Source: Tannockella sp964369175 (GTDB lineage Bacteria; Bacillota_I; Bacilli_A; Erysipelotrichales; Coprobacillaceae). Taken from it: a stretch of DNA of 21,142 nt. The stretch spans positions 1-21,142 of the forward strand of contig CAYJEM010000034.1 in NCBI GenBank assembly GCA_964369175.1. Reading direction: 5' to 3'. The translations under genes and the position numbers were made by a program. Below, piece by piece: positions 1-6,150 of the stretch (position 1 is its first letter; every line of letters starts with the position of its first letter). The notes beneath the pieces are model-generated. The model was not told the DNA's origin. It worked only from the letters and a program-made list of their open reading frames with translations, and ran no database searches.

Positions 1-230
1 TAAAAAAAATATCTATCTAGCTTTTCCAATGGCATTTTGGTTTTAGAAACAAAAACAGCACTCTAAACCCCACCTTATTCATTACACTATCTCATGCTTA
101 ATCAAACTATCTAAATCCATTATAAGATTATTATTAAACCTTATATTACCCTTGCATTGAATCATCATTTAACTGCTTTAGCTCATTAAGAAACCTATAA
201 AAGGACATGGTATTATCGATTATTCCACAT
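1..230. other. No gene recognised at left edge
   Basis: No open frame of useful length with a ribosome site is visible on either strand. A 28-codon minus-strand frame exists near 80-168 but has no convincing ribosome site and no recognisable motif, so it is not called. The stretch is probably intergenic or the tail of a degraded gene. Confidence 0.4.
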
Positions 231-259
231 AAAAAAGCAAAGTCCAACGACCTTGCTTT
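231..259 (-). terminator. Intrinsic terminator after the TSCPD gene
   Basis: Read on the minus strand, the arms AAAGCAAGGTC and GACTTTGCTTT form an 11-bp stem with one G-U wobble and a 4-base loop, followed directly by a run of T. It starts a few bases after the stop codon of the minus-strand gene ending at 265. Confidence 0.8.
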
Positions 260-264
260 CTATT

Positions 265-507
265 CTATTTAGCAAACTGTGCAGTTAATGCATTTGCCAG
301 TTGATCTGGACAAGATGTTGATTTTGCACCACAACGAACACCTGAAAATTTCTCAATAACTTCGCTTACTTCCATACCTTCTACTAATTTTGAAATTCCT
401 AGTAAGTTTCCTGGACATCCACCAATAAACTGTACTGACTTTATTTTGCTACCTTCTAATTCATATGATATTTTGCGGGCGCATACCCCATTTGTACTAT
501 ACTCCAT
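265..507 (-). CDS. TSCPD domain protein (TIGR03905 type)
   Basis: This 80-residue protein matches the small TIGR03905-type TSCPD family. The signature is visible: GVCARKI near the N-terminus, GGCPGN at about 29-34, and CGAKSTSCPDQLA near 59-71. The family's biochemical role is not established; related TSCPD domains occur at the C-terminus of some ribonucleotide reductases, and the conserved cysteines suggest metal or thiol chemistry. The start is supported by a GGAGA site 7 bases upstream and by a TTGACT/TATAAT promoter just before it. It has its own terminator and follows the nitroreductase gene closely on the same strand, so it may be read both alone and by read-through. Family assignment is firm, function unknown. 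Confidence 0.88.
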   Translation of the reverse strand: MEYSTNGVCARKISYELEGSKIKSVQFIGGCPGNLLGISKLVEGMEVSEVIEKFSGVRCGAKSTSCPDQLANALTAQFAK

Positions 508-535
508 ACACTTTCTCCTTTACCGATGTAATAAT

Positions 536-563
536 ATTATACATCTCATATCACAATAGTCAA
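536..563 (-). promoter_or_regulatory. Sigma-A-type promoter of the TSCPD gene
   Basis: On the minus strand, TTGACT (558-563) is separated by 16 bases from TATAAT (536-541), about 30 bases before the start codon. It lies only 11 bases beyond the stop of the preceding nitroreductase gene. Confidence 0.7.
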
Positions 564-573
564 ATAGTATGAA

Positions 574-1080
574 TTATTCACCAATATACGTTATACGACT
601 TTCATCAAAGCGATCAACGAATTTATTGGCATCTTTCTCTTTTGGGTATCCTAGAGCAAGAACACTATATGGCATTAGGTTTTCACCTAATTTATATAAA
701 TTACGAATATAATCCATACGTTCATCTACTGGGGCAGTTCCAAACCAAACCGATCCCAGACCTAAATCTGCTGCTTCAATTTGAATGTTTTGAGTCACAG
801 CACCTAAGTCTTGTTGCCAATTTTCTGGAAAAATCATACGTTCTGTATTTCCTAAAACAACGATACCAACATTTGCTCCCTTTAAGCAACTTGCATACGG
901 ATTAAAAGCAGCTAGAGATTCTAAGTTTTTTGCTCCGCGTACTACAATAAATTCCCATGGTTGTTGGTTAGCTGCAGATGGTGCTTGCATCGCAGCGCGC
1001 AAGATTTGTGTTACTTTTAAATCTTCAACCTCTTTTTCTTCAAATTGTCTAACACTTCTTCTTGTAAAAATTGCATTCAT
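574..1080 (-). CDS. Nitroreductase family protein (168 aa)
   Basis: An FMN-dependent nitroreductase-family oxidoreductase, likely cytosolic and NAD(P)H-linked; the natural substrate cannot be read from sequence. Family signs are TRRSVRQF at the N-terminus (phosphate/FMN binding), PSAANQQPWEFIVV at about 34-47, and QDLGAVTQNIQIEAADLGLGSVW in the second half. The frame is open another 34 codons upstream, but that part overlaps the VOC gene; the ATG at 1080 has a GGAG site at good spacing and gives the usual family N-terminus. It begins one base after the VOC stop codon, so the two are translated together. Third gene of the nfsB-VOC-nitroreductase unit, probably under the operator upstream of nfsB. 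Confidence 0.9.
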   Translation of the reverse strand: MNAIFTRRSVRQFEEKEVEDLKVTQILRAAMQAPSAANQQPWEFIVVRGAKNLESLAAFNPYASCLKGANVGIVVLGNTERMIFPENWQQDLGAVTQNIQIEAADLGLGSVWFGTAPVDERMDYIRNLYKLGENLMPYSVLALGYPKEKDANKFVDRFDESRITYIGE

Positions 1081-1081
1081 T

Positions 1082-1459
1082 TTAATTCTCCTTTTTTTGA
1101 CAATACTCAATCTTGGCATTACCAGGTCCTTTGATAAAGAAGTAATACATTCCGTTTTCAAATAAATAATCAATATAGCCAATGTTTGTTGTCACTAAGC
1201 CAAGTTTTTCAAAGTGTTCATAGTCAGCTTTAATATCTAATGACACATATGCAATATGATCAATCTTTGTTTCTTGAATCATCGTTTTTTCTAATAGTTC
1301 ATAAATAACGTTACCATCACTAACAAAAACAAACTCCATGTCACCTTTAAATTGATTCACAACTTGATACCCTAATACTTCTGTATAAAAAGCAATTGCA
1401 TCCTGTAAATTAGGAACTGATATACTAATGTGGTCTAACTTTCTATTTGTAACAATCAT
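1082..1459 (-). CDS. VOC (glyoxalase/bleomycin resistance) family protein
   Basis: A 125-residue vicinal-oxygen-chelate protein, made of two beta-alpha-beta-beta-beta modules. It starts with LDHISISVPNLQDAIAFYTEVLG, typical of glyoxalase I-like and dioxygenase-like members. Candidate metal ligands are H10, E53, H67 (in IDHIAY) and E117 (in AKIEYC). Its substrate is not predictable; members include lactoylglutathione lyases, fosfomycin or bleomycin resistance proteins and epimerases. A GGAGG site lies just upstream of the ATG. It sits between two nitroreductase genes, 46 bases after nfsB and 1 base before the next, which suggests work on electrophiles such as quinones or aldehydes; that is inference from context. 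Confidence 0.85.
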   Translation of the reverse strand: MIVTNRKLDHISISVPNLQDAIAFYTEVLGYQVVNQFKGDMEFVFVSDGNVIYELLEKTMIQETKIDHIAYVSLDIKADYEHFEKLGLVTTNIGYIDYLFENGMYYFFIKGPGNAKIEYCQKKEN

Positions 1460-1505
1460 AATTTCCCTCCAATATTTTTCTAGTTATAGTATAACATAAT
1501 AAATA

Positions 1506-2159
1506 CTAGAATCTTTCAATAATATCTTCTTTTGCAAGTCTTGATTTTGGCAAATTAGCATTAAAATCGCTTTCCTTGCGTGTTCCTACTGCAACAACTA
1601 TTGAAGTTGTATATCCTTTTTGACGTAATCCAAACTCTTCATCTAATGCTTTTAGATCCACACCTTCCATTGCGATGGCATCTAATCCCAAAGCTGCTAC
1701 CCCAAGTAAAAAATTCCCTAAGTTAAGGTATACTTGTTTATCTGCCCAATGTTGAAAATCCTTATAGTCATATTTATGCATATTAGCAAAAATACTTCTA
1801 CCACCATGATTTTGTTCCTTAAATTCAGGTTGTGGAAACCTACCATCTTTATCTTCTTTTGCAAGAACTTTTTGTAAATAATCTTCTGTTAAATCTACTT
1901 TTGATGCAAACACAACAACTACACTAGCATCTAAAATCTTTGCTTCATTAAACGCGTAAAATCCACTAGCACTTTTAGCTATACGTTTTTTCCCTTCTTG
2001 GCTACTAGCTACAATGAAGTGCCAAGGCTGAATGTTTGTTGAGGAAGGTGATAATTGTAATAAATCTTCAATTTGTTCTAACTGCGTATTACTTAACTTC
2101 TTTGTTGCATCAAATTCCTTCGTACTATATCTTTTCTCTAAAATATTAATGACTTCCAT
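1506..2159 (-). CDS. nfsB: Oxygen-insensitive NAD(P)H nitroreductase, NfsB type
   Basis: This matches E. coli NfsB closely along its whole length (217 residues, the same as NfsB). Blocks seen are RYSTKEFDATKKL, PSSTNIQPWHFIVASS, the QVYLNLGNFLLGVAALGLDAIAMEG segment and LPKSRL near the end. The family is a homodimeric FMN enzyme doing two-electron reduction of nitroaromatics, quinones and flavins. An ATG two codons further upstream (2165) lies only 1 base from the GGAGG site, whereas the ATG at 2159 has 7-base spacing and matches the family start, so 2159 is chosen. It heads an operon with the VOC and second nitroreductase genes. Upstream are a TTGTTT/TATAAT promoter and a double palindrome shared with the locus after hxlR. 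Confidence 0.93.
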   Translation of the reverse strand: MEVINILEKRYSTKEFDATKKLSNTQLEQIEDLLQLSPSSTNIQPWHFIVASSQEGKKRIAKSASGFYAFNEAKILDASVVVVFASKVDLTEDYLQKVLAKEDKDGRFPQPEFKEQNHGGRSIFANMHKYDYKDFQHWADKQVYLNLGNFLLGVAALGLDAIAMEGVDLKALDEEFGLRQKGYTTSIVVAVGTRKESDFNANLPKSRLAKEDIIERF

Positions 2160-2208
2160 GATCATTCCTCCTATGTATTTATAATTAGTATCATCAACTG
2201 ATATTCAC

Positions 2209-2236
2209 ATTATACATTTACCTTATAATAAAACAA
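2209..2236 (-). promoter_or_regulatory. Promoter of the nfsB operon
   Basis: On the minus strand, TTGTTT (2231-2236) and TATAAT (2209-2214) are separated by 16 bases, about 50 bases before the nfsB start. The -35 box begins 4 bases after the end of the double-palindrome operator, a geometry expected for an activator site. Confidence 0.7.
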
Positions 2237-2240
2237 TTAT

Positions 2241-2276
2241 GGATATATTTATCCCTATGGACAAATTTGTCCATAG
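2241..2276 (-). promoter_or_regulatory. Tandem palindromic operator, copy 1 (upstream of nfsB)
   Basis: Two 14-bp near-palindromes lie side by side: GGACAAATTTGTCC (2259-2272) and, on the minus strand, GGATAAATATATCC (2241-2254), with a 4-bp ATAG spacer, so their centres are 18 bp apart. The first is perfect and extends to a 22-bp perfect palindrome (2255-2276). An almost identical element in the same orientation to its promoter lies at 6501-6536, just after hxlR. HxlR-family activators are known to use tandem sites upstream of -35 (HxlR of B. subtilis). Binding by the local HxlR protein is inference. Confidence 0.75.
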
Positions 2277-2298
2277 AAAAAGAAGCAATTGCTTCTTA
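2277..2298 (-). terminator. Intrinsic terminator overlapping the elaA stop codon
   Basis: On the minus strand AAGAAGC-AATT-GCTTCTT forms a 7-bp stem followed by a short T run; the stem begins inside the elaA stop codon. It separates this unit from the nfsB operon and abuts the nfsB operator. Confidence 0.7.
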
Positions 2299-2733
2299 TA
2301 ATTCTAAAGTCATACGTATATGTGGTATGCCGTCTTCTAAAAATTCATCTGATACAACAATAAATCCAAAATTTTCATATAATTTTTTTGCATATGTTTG
2401 TGCTTCAATTGTAATTTTTACTGCATTAAACTTTTCTTTTGCTTGAGCTATTGCCTCTTTAACAATTTTACTACCAAGACCAATATTTCTTTTAACTGCT
2501 ATAATTCGGCCAATTGAAGCATCTTCAAATGTTGCCCCTTGTGGCAATACACGCGCATATGCTAGAATACCAGTTTCGTCATGTAAATAAATATGATAAG
2601 CAACTTTATCATGTTCATCAATTTCTTGGTAATAACATTGTTGTTCTACAATAAATACTTCAACACGTAGTTTATATATTTGATATAGTTCCTCTTTTGT
2701 TAATTCTTCATAACTTTTTATAATTAATTCCAT
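2296..2733 (-). CDS. elaA: GNAT acetyltransferase, ElaA type
   Basis: A 145-residue GNAT-fold protein resembling E. coli ElaA. Recognised stretches are YQIYKLRVEVFIVEQQC, YQEIDEHD, AYARVLP, IGRIIAVKRNIGLGSKIV (the acetyl-CoA pyrophosphate loop is R/Q-x-x-G-x-G/A-like) and YENFGFIVVSDEFLEDGIPH at the end, which is diagnostic of the ElaA subgroup. The substrate is unknown. It lies 20 bases after the upstream nitroreductase on the same strand and probably shares its transcript, ending at its own terminator. Ribosome site AGGAG lies before the ATG. Confidence 0.9.
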   Translation of the reverse strand: MELIIKSYEELTKEELYQIYKLRVEVFIVEQQCYYQEIDEHDKVAYHIYLHDETGILAYARVLPQGATFEDASIGRIIAVKRNIGLGSKIVKEAIAQAKEKFNAVKITIEAQTYAKKLYENFGFIVVSDEFLEDGIPHIRMTLEL

Positions 2734-2753
2734 AAAAGCTCCTTACAATAAGA

Positions 2754-3299
2754 CTATTTTATATACGATATTAATTGATCTACTGATTTTCTTTTTGGTG
2801 CTTCTGGTGATTGGTCTCCATAACCCATGCAGATTAATGAAGCAATTTTTAAATTATCATCAAGTTGTAATAAATCAATGATTTTATCTTCATCAAAATA
2901 ACCAGTAATTACTGTGGCAATTCCTTTATCATGAGCACTAAGACATAGTGTTTGACTAGCTACTCCAGCATCAAACATTTCAAATCTATCTCCTTTTGGT
3001 GTTGAAAAAGAACCATCACGTTCATATCCAGCACGTTTGGTCACATAAGCTACAACCATAACACCACTACATCCACATATTGTATCTTTATTCATTTCAA
3101 ATCCCAATATCATATCTTCACTTATTTTTTTTATTAATTCCCTGTTCTCTAAATAAATATAACGCGGAGTTTGCGTATGCTTCCATGAAGGTGAATATGA
3201 CGTTTCCTCGATAATTTGTTCAATGATCTTGTGGTCTATTACTTTGTCTATAAATTTACGTATACTTCTTCTTCCTTTGATTGCTGTAACTAATTCCAT
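2754..3299 (-). CDS. Nitroreductase family protein (181 aa)
   Basis: The third nitroreductase-family gene of the cluster, distinct from the other two. N-terminal GRRSIRKF, then SPSWKHTQTPRYIYL (the flavin-contacting SPSWxxTQ variant), and MFDAGVASQTLCLSAHDKGIATVITGYF and ICMGYGDQSPEAPKR in the second half. It should be an FMN oxidoreductase; the substrate is unknown. The frame runs eight codons further upstream, but the ATG at 3299 has a GGAGG site at 6-base spacing and starts at the family's normal N-terminus (MELVTAIKGRRSIRKF). A TATAAT lies 27 bases upstream, so it may have its own promoter although it follows the alkylation-repair operon by only 62 bases. Confidence 0.9.
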   Translation of the reverse strand: MELVTAIKGRRSIRKFIDKVIDHKIIEQIIEETSYSPSWKHTQTPRYIYLENRELIKKISEDMILGFEMNKDTICGCSGVMVVAYVTKRAGYERDGSFSTPKGDRFEMFDAGVASQTLCLSAHDKGIATVITGYFDEDKIIDLLQLDDNLKIASLICMGYGDQSPEAPKRKSVDQLISYIK

Positions 3300-3325
3300 A
3301 TTGTTCCTCCTCATTAAGTACACCC

Positions 3326-3331
3326 ATTATA
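3326..3331 (-). promoter_or_regulatory. Possible -10 box before the 181-aa nitroreductase
   Basis: TATAAT is seen on the minus strand between the ABM stop codon and the nitroreductase ribosome site. The hexamer at the -35 distance is a poor match, so the promoter would be weak or activator-dependent. Confidence 0.35.
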
Positions 3332-3361
3332 TCATAGTATCGTTATTATGCTTGTATTATC

Positions 3362-3715
3362 TTATAATTTAAAAAAGTCATTAGAATCACATGGAGCATT
3401 TTTTCTTTTGGTATCTGTATACTCTCTAATAACTCTTGTTACTGTGATTTTATAGCTTTCGAAAAGTTCAGTTCTTCCCTCAAGTTGCCCCATTCGATGC
3501 TCTGTAGTAGTACGCCATTTCATCATTGCTTCTTCATTCTCCCAAACATTCATAGATAACACTTTATCATCATTTGTAAGGCTTTGAAATCTCTCTGCAA
3601 AAATAAAACCTTCGAAATCATTTAGCATAGGTTTTAACATATTGGCTAATTCTAAATATCTTTTCTTACCTTCTTTTGTAGGTATCACTTCAAATAATAC
3701 GATATATTTATCCAT
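3362..3715 (-). CDS. ABM-domain (antibiotic biosynthesis monooxygenase-like) protein
   Basis: A 117-residue protein with one ABM/dimeric ferredoxin-like fold: YIVLFEVIPTKEGKKRYLELANML, then FEGFIFAERFQSL, SMNVWENEEAMMKWRTTTEHRMGQ and ITVTRVIREY. Family members include small monooxygenases, heme-degrading enzymes and proteins without known catalysis. It starts immediately after the ogt stop codon with no gap, and its GGAGAG ribosome site lies inside the end of ogt, so it is the last gene of the alkD-adaA-ogt operon. Its presence in an alkylation-damage operon is unusual; a role in clearing reactive small molecules would fit but is inference. Confidence 0.8.
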   Translation of the reverse strand: MDKYIVLFEVIPTKEGKKRYLELANMLKPMLNDFEGFIFAERFQSLTNDDKVLSMNVWENEEAMMKWRTTTEHRMGQLEGRTELFESYKITVTRVIREYTDTKRKNAPCDSNDFFKL

Positions 3716-4189
3716 TTATATTCTCTCCTCTGTTGTTTTTTCCATATTTAATAAATATTCCTTCATGTCTAAGCCACCAGCATAACCAACTAATTTCCCA
3801 GATGTACCTATAACTCGGTGACAAGGAATGATAATATGAATCGGATTTTTATTATTGGCATTGCCAATTGCACGGGATGCTTTTTCATTTCCTATGGCAC
3901 AAGCAATTTGCTTGTATGTTCTTGTTTGTCCATACGGTATATCACATAATGCTTTCCAAGTATTCAGTTGGAATTTTGTACCTTTTGGATTACATGGAAT
4001 ATCAAAATATTTTCGTTTCCCTACGAAATACTCTTCTAGTTGTATATATACTTTTTCTGTTAATTCTGTTTTATTACCTAAATCATGAATATCTTTGATG
4101 TCAACTTTTTGAAGAAAAGTGATATAACCATCTTCATATTCTATCTTAAAATATCCCATCTTCGTATTATAAATAGTATAACCTTTCAT
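3716..4189 (-). CDS. ogt: Methylated-DNA--[protein]-cysteine S-methyltransferase
   Basis: A 157-residue O6-alkylguanine-DNA alkyltransferase. It transfers the alkyl group from O6-alkylguanine (or O4-alkylthymine) to its own cysteine in a suicidal reaction. The active site IIPCHRVIG is intact with Cys123; the HTH region FQLNTWKALCDIPYGQTRTYKQIACAIGNEKASRAIGNANNKNP carries the Arg finger and the Asn hinge. Length is normal for Ogt/MGMT. Its start overlaps the adaA stop by an ATGA, so translation is coupled. Together with adaA this splits E. coli Ada's two functions onto two proteins, as in B. subtilis AdaA/AdaB. Confidence 0.95.
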   Translation of the reverse strand: MKGYTIYNTKMGYFKIEYEDGYITFLQKVDIKDIHDLGNKTELTEKVYIQLEEYFVGKRKYFDIPCNPKGTKFQLNTWKALCDIPYGQTRTYKQIACAIGNEKASRAIGNANNKNPIHIIIPCHRVIGTSGKLVGYAGGLDMKEYLLNMEKTTEERI

Positions 4190-4761
4190 ATTTTATTTCC
4201 TTTGCGATATGCTATTGGAGACATTTTCGCCCTTTCTTTAAAAAATTTATAAAATGCTGATAAACTTCCAAAACCTACTAAATAAGCTATATCAATAATC
4301 TCCTTGTTTGTATTTATAATAAGTCTAGTTGCTTCCATGTATCGTAGCTCATTTACATAACGACTTGGTGTTATCCCATATTCTTCTTTAAATATTTCAA
4401 CAACACGTTTTCTTGATAACCCGATTTTATTAATCTCATCACTCAACATATCAACATCACTAAATAAATCATCTATTAAATCTTTTAACTTTAATGCAAT
4501 TTCTTGCATTGGTTTATACTCTAAAAGGTCACTTCGACACCTTTTACAAGGACGATACCCTGCTTTCTTTGCAGCCAATGATGTTTCAAAAAATTCAATA
4601 TTTTCTATTTTAGGAGTCTTTGACTTGCATGATGGCCGACAATATATCCCTGTTGATTTTACTGCATATAAAAATAACGTATCATAATTTTCATCATTAC
4701 TTGCGACTGCTTGATACATTTGCTCATAGCTCAAGTTTGAAATTTTATTATCCATATCCAT
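4186..4761 (-). CDS. adaA: Methylphosphotriester-DNA alkyltransferase / AraC-type activator (AdaA-like)
   Basis: A 191-residue adaptive-response sensor. Residues about 10-80 form the Ada zinc domain with four cysteines C41, C45, C72 and C75, the same spacing as C38/C42/C69/C72 of E. coli Ada; C41 would be the methyl acceptor. Residues about 85-188 are an AraC-type double HTH (ISRKRV-like first helix, then IIDIAYLVGFGSLSAFYKFFKERAKMSPIAYRK). Methylation by phosphotriesters is known to turn such proteins into transcription activators of the repair genes. It follows alkD by 2 bases and overlaps ogt. Start may alternatively be the ATG two codons downstream. Likely self-activates the operon. Confidence 0.93.
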   Translation of the reverse strand: MDMDNKISNLSYEQMYQAVASNDENYDTLFLYAVKSTGIYCRPSCKSKTPKIENIEFFETSLAAKKAGYRPCKRCRSDLLEYKPMQEIALKLKDLIDDLFSDVDMLSDEINKIGLSRKRVVEIFKEEYGITPSRYVNELRYMEATRLIINTNKEIIDIAYLVGFGSLSAFYKFFKERAKMSPIAYRKGNKI

Positions 4762-4763
4762 AT

Positions 4764-5456
4764 CTACTTTCTTTTCATTGATTTAATTTGTAGTTTTGTT
4801 TCTTTATCGACCTTTAAAGATTCAATAATTTTTTGTAGCGCTTTATTATATGTTTGTTTGTCTAGGTTGTTATCTTGTAAATAATGCATTGTTTTATCAG
4901 GAAAGTTTACAAAACATACTTGTAAACACCATGCAACAGCCATCTTTACATAATAATCATCATGCGATATTTCATCACATATAGATAATATATCATCAAT
5001 ATAATTTTCTTCAACAAAATGAAACAAAAGCATTACAATAACAAAGCGAATTTCATATGCTTCTTTAGAATGAAGGTAATGTTGCATAAAGTTCCATACT
5101 CGCTCTTTATGATGTTTAACTATTTTTAGTTCATTACAAAAACTATCACACAATGACCAATTTGTTATTTTTGGAACAAATAATACAACTTGATCAAGTA
5201 TCAAATCTATATTGTAACACATATTCCCTATTACTAATGCTTTTACCATCGTTTCTTCAAAATATATATCGTCTGCATTGTCTAAATACTCTATAGGGTT
5301 ATCTTTTATTATTTCCTTGGCAATTTTTCTTAATTGTGGAATTCGTACTCCTAGTAAATTATTACATCCAGGTATAAGTGATACCGCAAACTTTTGAAAC
5401 TTTTCATCTGATAAAGTAAATAATTTATTTCTAATCTCTATTTCTTTATAATACAT
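4764..5456 (-). CDS. alkD: DNA alkylation repair protein (AlkD-type HEAT-repeat glycosylase)
   Basis: A 230-residue all-helical protein of the DNA alkylation repair (AlkC/AlkD) family, which removes N3- and N7-alkylpurines without base flipping. Conserved blocks are NNLLGVRIPQLRKIAK, YFEETMVKALVIG, ITNWSLCDSFC, YEIRFVIVMLLFHF and YYVKMAVAWCLQVCFVNFP. W100 and D104 in NWSLCD have the W-x-x-x-D spacing of the catalytic Trp109/Asp113 of B. cereus AlkD, and W176 is a candidate for the other stacking Trp. First gene of the repair operon, with AGGTGA ribosome site and a -10 box close upstream. Confidence 0.92.
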   Translation of the reverse strand: MYYKEIEIRNKLFTLSDEKFQKFAVSLIPGCNNLLGVRIPQLRKIAKEIIKDNPIEYLDNADDIYFEETMVKALVIGNMCYNIDLILDQVVLFVPKITNWSLCDSFCNELKIVKHHKERVWNFMQHYLHSKEAYEIRFVIVMLLFHFVEENYIDDILSICDEISHDDYYVKMAVAWCLQVCFVNFPDKTMHYLQDNNLDKQTYNKALQKIIESLKVDKETKLQIKSMKRK

Positions 5457-5473
5457 GCAATCACCTCTTATTT

Positions 5474-5479
5474 ATTATA
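5474..5479 (-). promoter_or_regulatory. -10 box of the alkylation-repair operon
   Basis: TATAAT on the minus strand, 17 bases before the alkD start. No good -35 hexamer is seen at 16-18 bases, which fits a promoter that needs an activator such as the AdaA encoded in the operon. The leader RNA would be only about 10 bases, just covering the ribosome site. Confidence 0.5.
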
Positions 5480-5514
5480 ATATAAATACAACCTATTTTC
5501 TTCTAAAAAATACC

Positions 5515-5544
5515 TATGTAATTTTATTATAATAAAATTACATA
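5515..5544. repeat. Perfect 30-bp AT palindrome upstream of alkD
   Basis: The sequence from 5515 to 5544 equals its own reverse complement (half-site TATGTAATTTTATTA). It is about 60 bp upstream of the predicted transcription start of alkD and directly downstream of the mscL terminator. It could be an operator or simply an AT-rich cruciform. Confidence 0.6.
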
Positions 5545-5545
5545 T

Positions 5546-5579
5546 AAAAAATTGATTCCTGAACAATCCAGAAATCAAT
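5546..5579 (-). terminator. Intrinsic terminator of mscL
   Basis: On the minus strand ATTGATTTCTG and CAGGAATCAAT pair (11 bp, one G-U), with a 7-base loop and then TTTTT. It lies 32 bases after the mscL stop codon. Confidence 0.8.
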
Positions 5580-5610
5580 CAACTTTACTTTCCATATACT
5601 TGATAATATA

Positions 5611-6006
5611 TTAAGGTTGTACAATTTGAGATGTACAATGAGGACATCGCGTTGCCTCTTTATTCACTGCTGATTTACAGTAAGGACAAAGAGTTGGTTT
5701 AACCTCTTCTTTTTTATGTAGTTTATTTATAATTTTGACCATTATAAAAACCACAATCGAAATAATTAAAAAACTAATAATTGCACCTATAAAACTTCCA
5801 ATATTTAACGTTACATCCCCACGTAGTGGAATTATCCATGATTCAAAACCATTGCTTGTAAAAAGTGTTATTACAGGCATAATTATATCATTAACAAGTG
5901 ATGTTACAATTGCTGTAAATGCACCACCAATAATCACCCCTACTGCTAAGTCCATAACATTTCCGCGTGAAATGAATTTTTTGAATTCTTGTACTAATTT
6001 TTTCAT
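5611..6006 (-). CDS. mscL: Large-conductance mechanosensitive channel with C-terminal zinc ribbon
   Basis: A 131-residue homopentameric membrane channel that opens under membrane tension during osmotic downshock. The N-terminal amphipathic helix (EFKKFISRGNVMDLAVGVIIGGAF) and TM1 (about 17-45) are typical; TM2 is about 70-93. The usual C-terminal helical bundle of MscL is replaced by a linker (HKKEEVKPT) and a four-cysteine zinc ribbon, C107/C110 and C121/C124 (CPYC...CPHC). Ribosome site GAGAGA. It has its own promoter (TTGATA-17-TAAAAT) and terminator and is divergent from hxlR. Channel identity is certain; what the ribbon does is unknown. Confidence 0.95.
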   Translation of the reverse strand: MKKLVQEFKKFISRGNVMDLAVGVIIGGAFTAIVTSLVNDIIMPVITLFTSNGFESWIIPLRGDVTLNIGSFIGAIISFLIISIVVFIMVKIINKLHKKEEVKPTLCPYCKSAVNKEATRCPHCTSQIVQP

Positions 6007-6039
6007 AATAATCTCTCTTTCATCTAATTCGATTATTTG

Positions 6040-6068
6040 ATTTTACTACATCACAGTAAAACTATCAA
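6040..6068 (-). promoter_or_regulatory. mscL promoter with internal dyad
   Basis: On the minus strand TTGATA (6063-6068), 17 bases, TAAAAT (6040-6045). A 7-7-7 dyad, TTTTACT at 6041-6047 and AGTAAAA at 6055-6061, lies between and over the boxes, which would be a suitable place for a repressor. Confidence 0.65.
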
Positions 6069-6089
6069 GGGATACAGACGATATATGAG

Positions 6090-6119
6090 TTGTCAAATTC
6101 ATATAACATTTGATATAGT
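6090..6119 (+). promoter_or_regulatory. hxlR promoter with spacer dyad
   Basis: TTGTCA (6090-6095), 18 bases, TATAGT (6114-6119). The inverted repeat TCAAAT (6093-6098) and ATTTGA (6108-6113) fills the spacer, so a protein bound there would block polymerase. It differs from the GGA-type palindromes downstream of hxlR. Confidence 0.55.
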
Positions 6120-6150
6120 GGGTATATATAATAGTAAATGAGGTGAAATA

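Noticed and set aside
1..264. tRNA or small RNA at the left edge
   Set aside because: No cloverleaf or T-loop sequence is visible; only the terminator at 231-259 is supported.
574..1182. Longer 202-codon version of the nitroreductase starting at 1182
   Set aside because: The added 34 residues overlap the VOC coding sequence, do not fit the family N-terminus and have no ribosome site; the ATG at 1080 has one.
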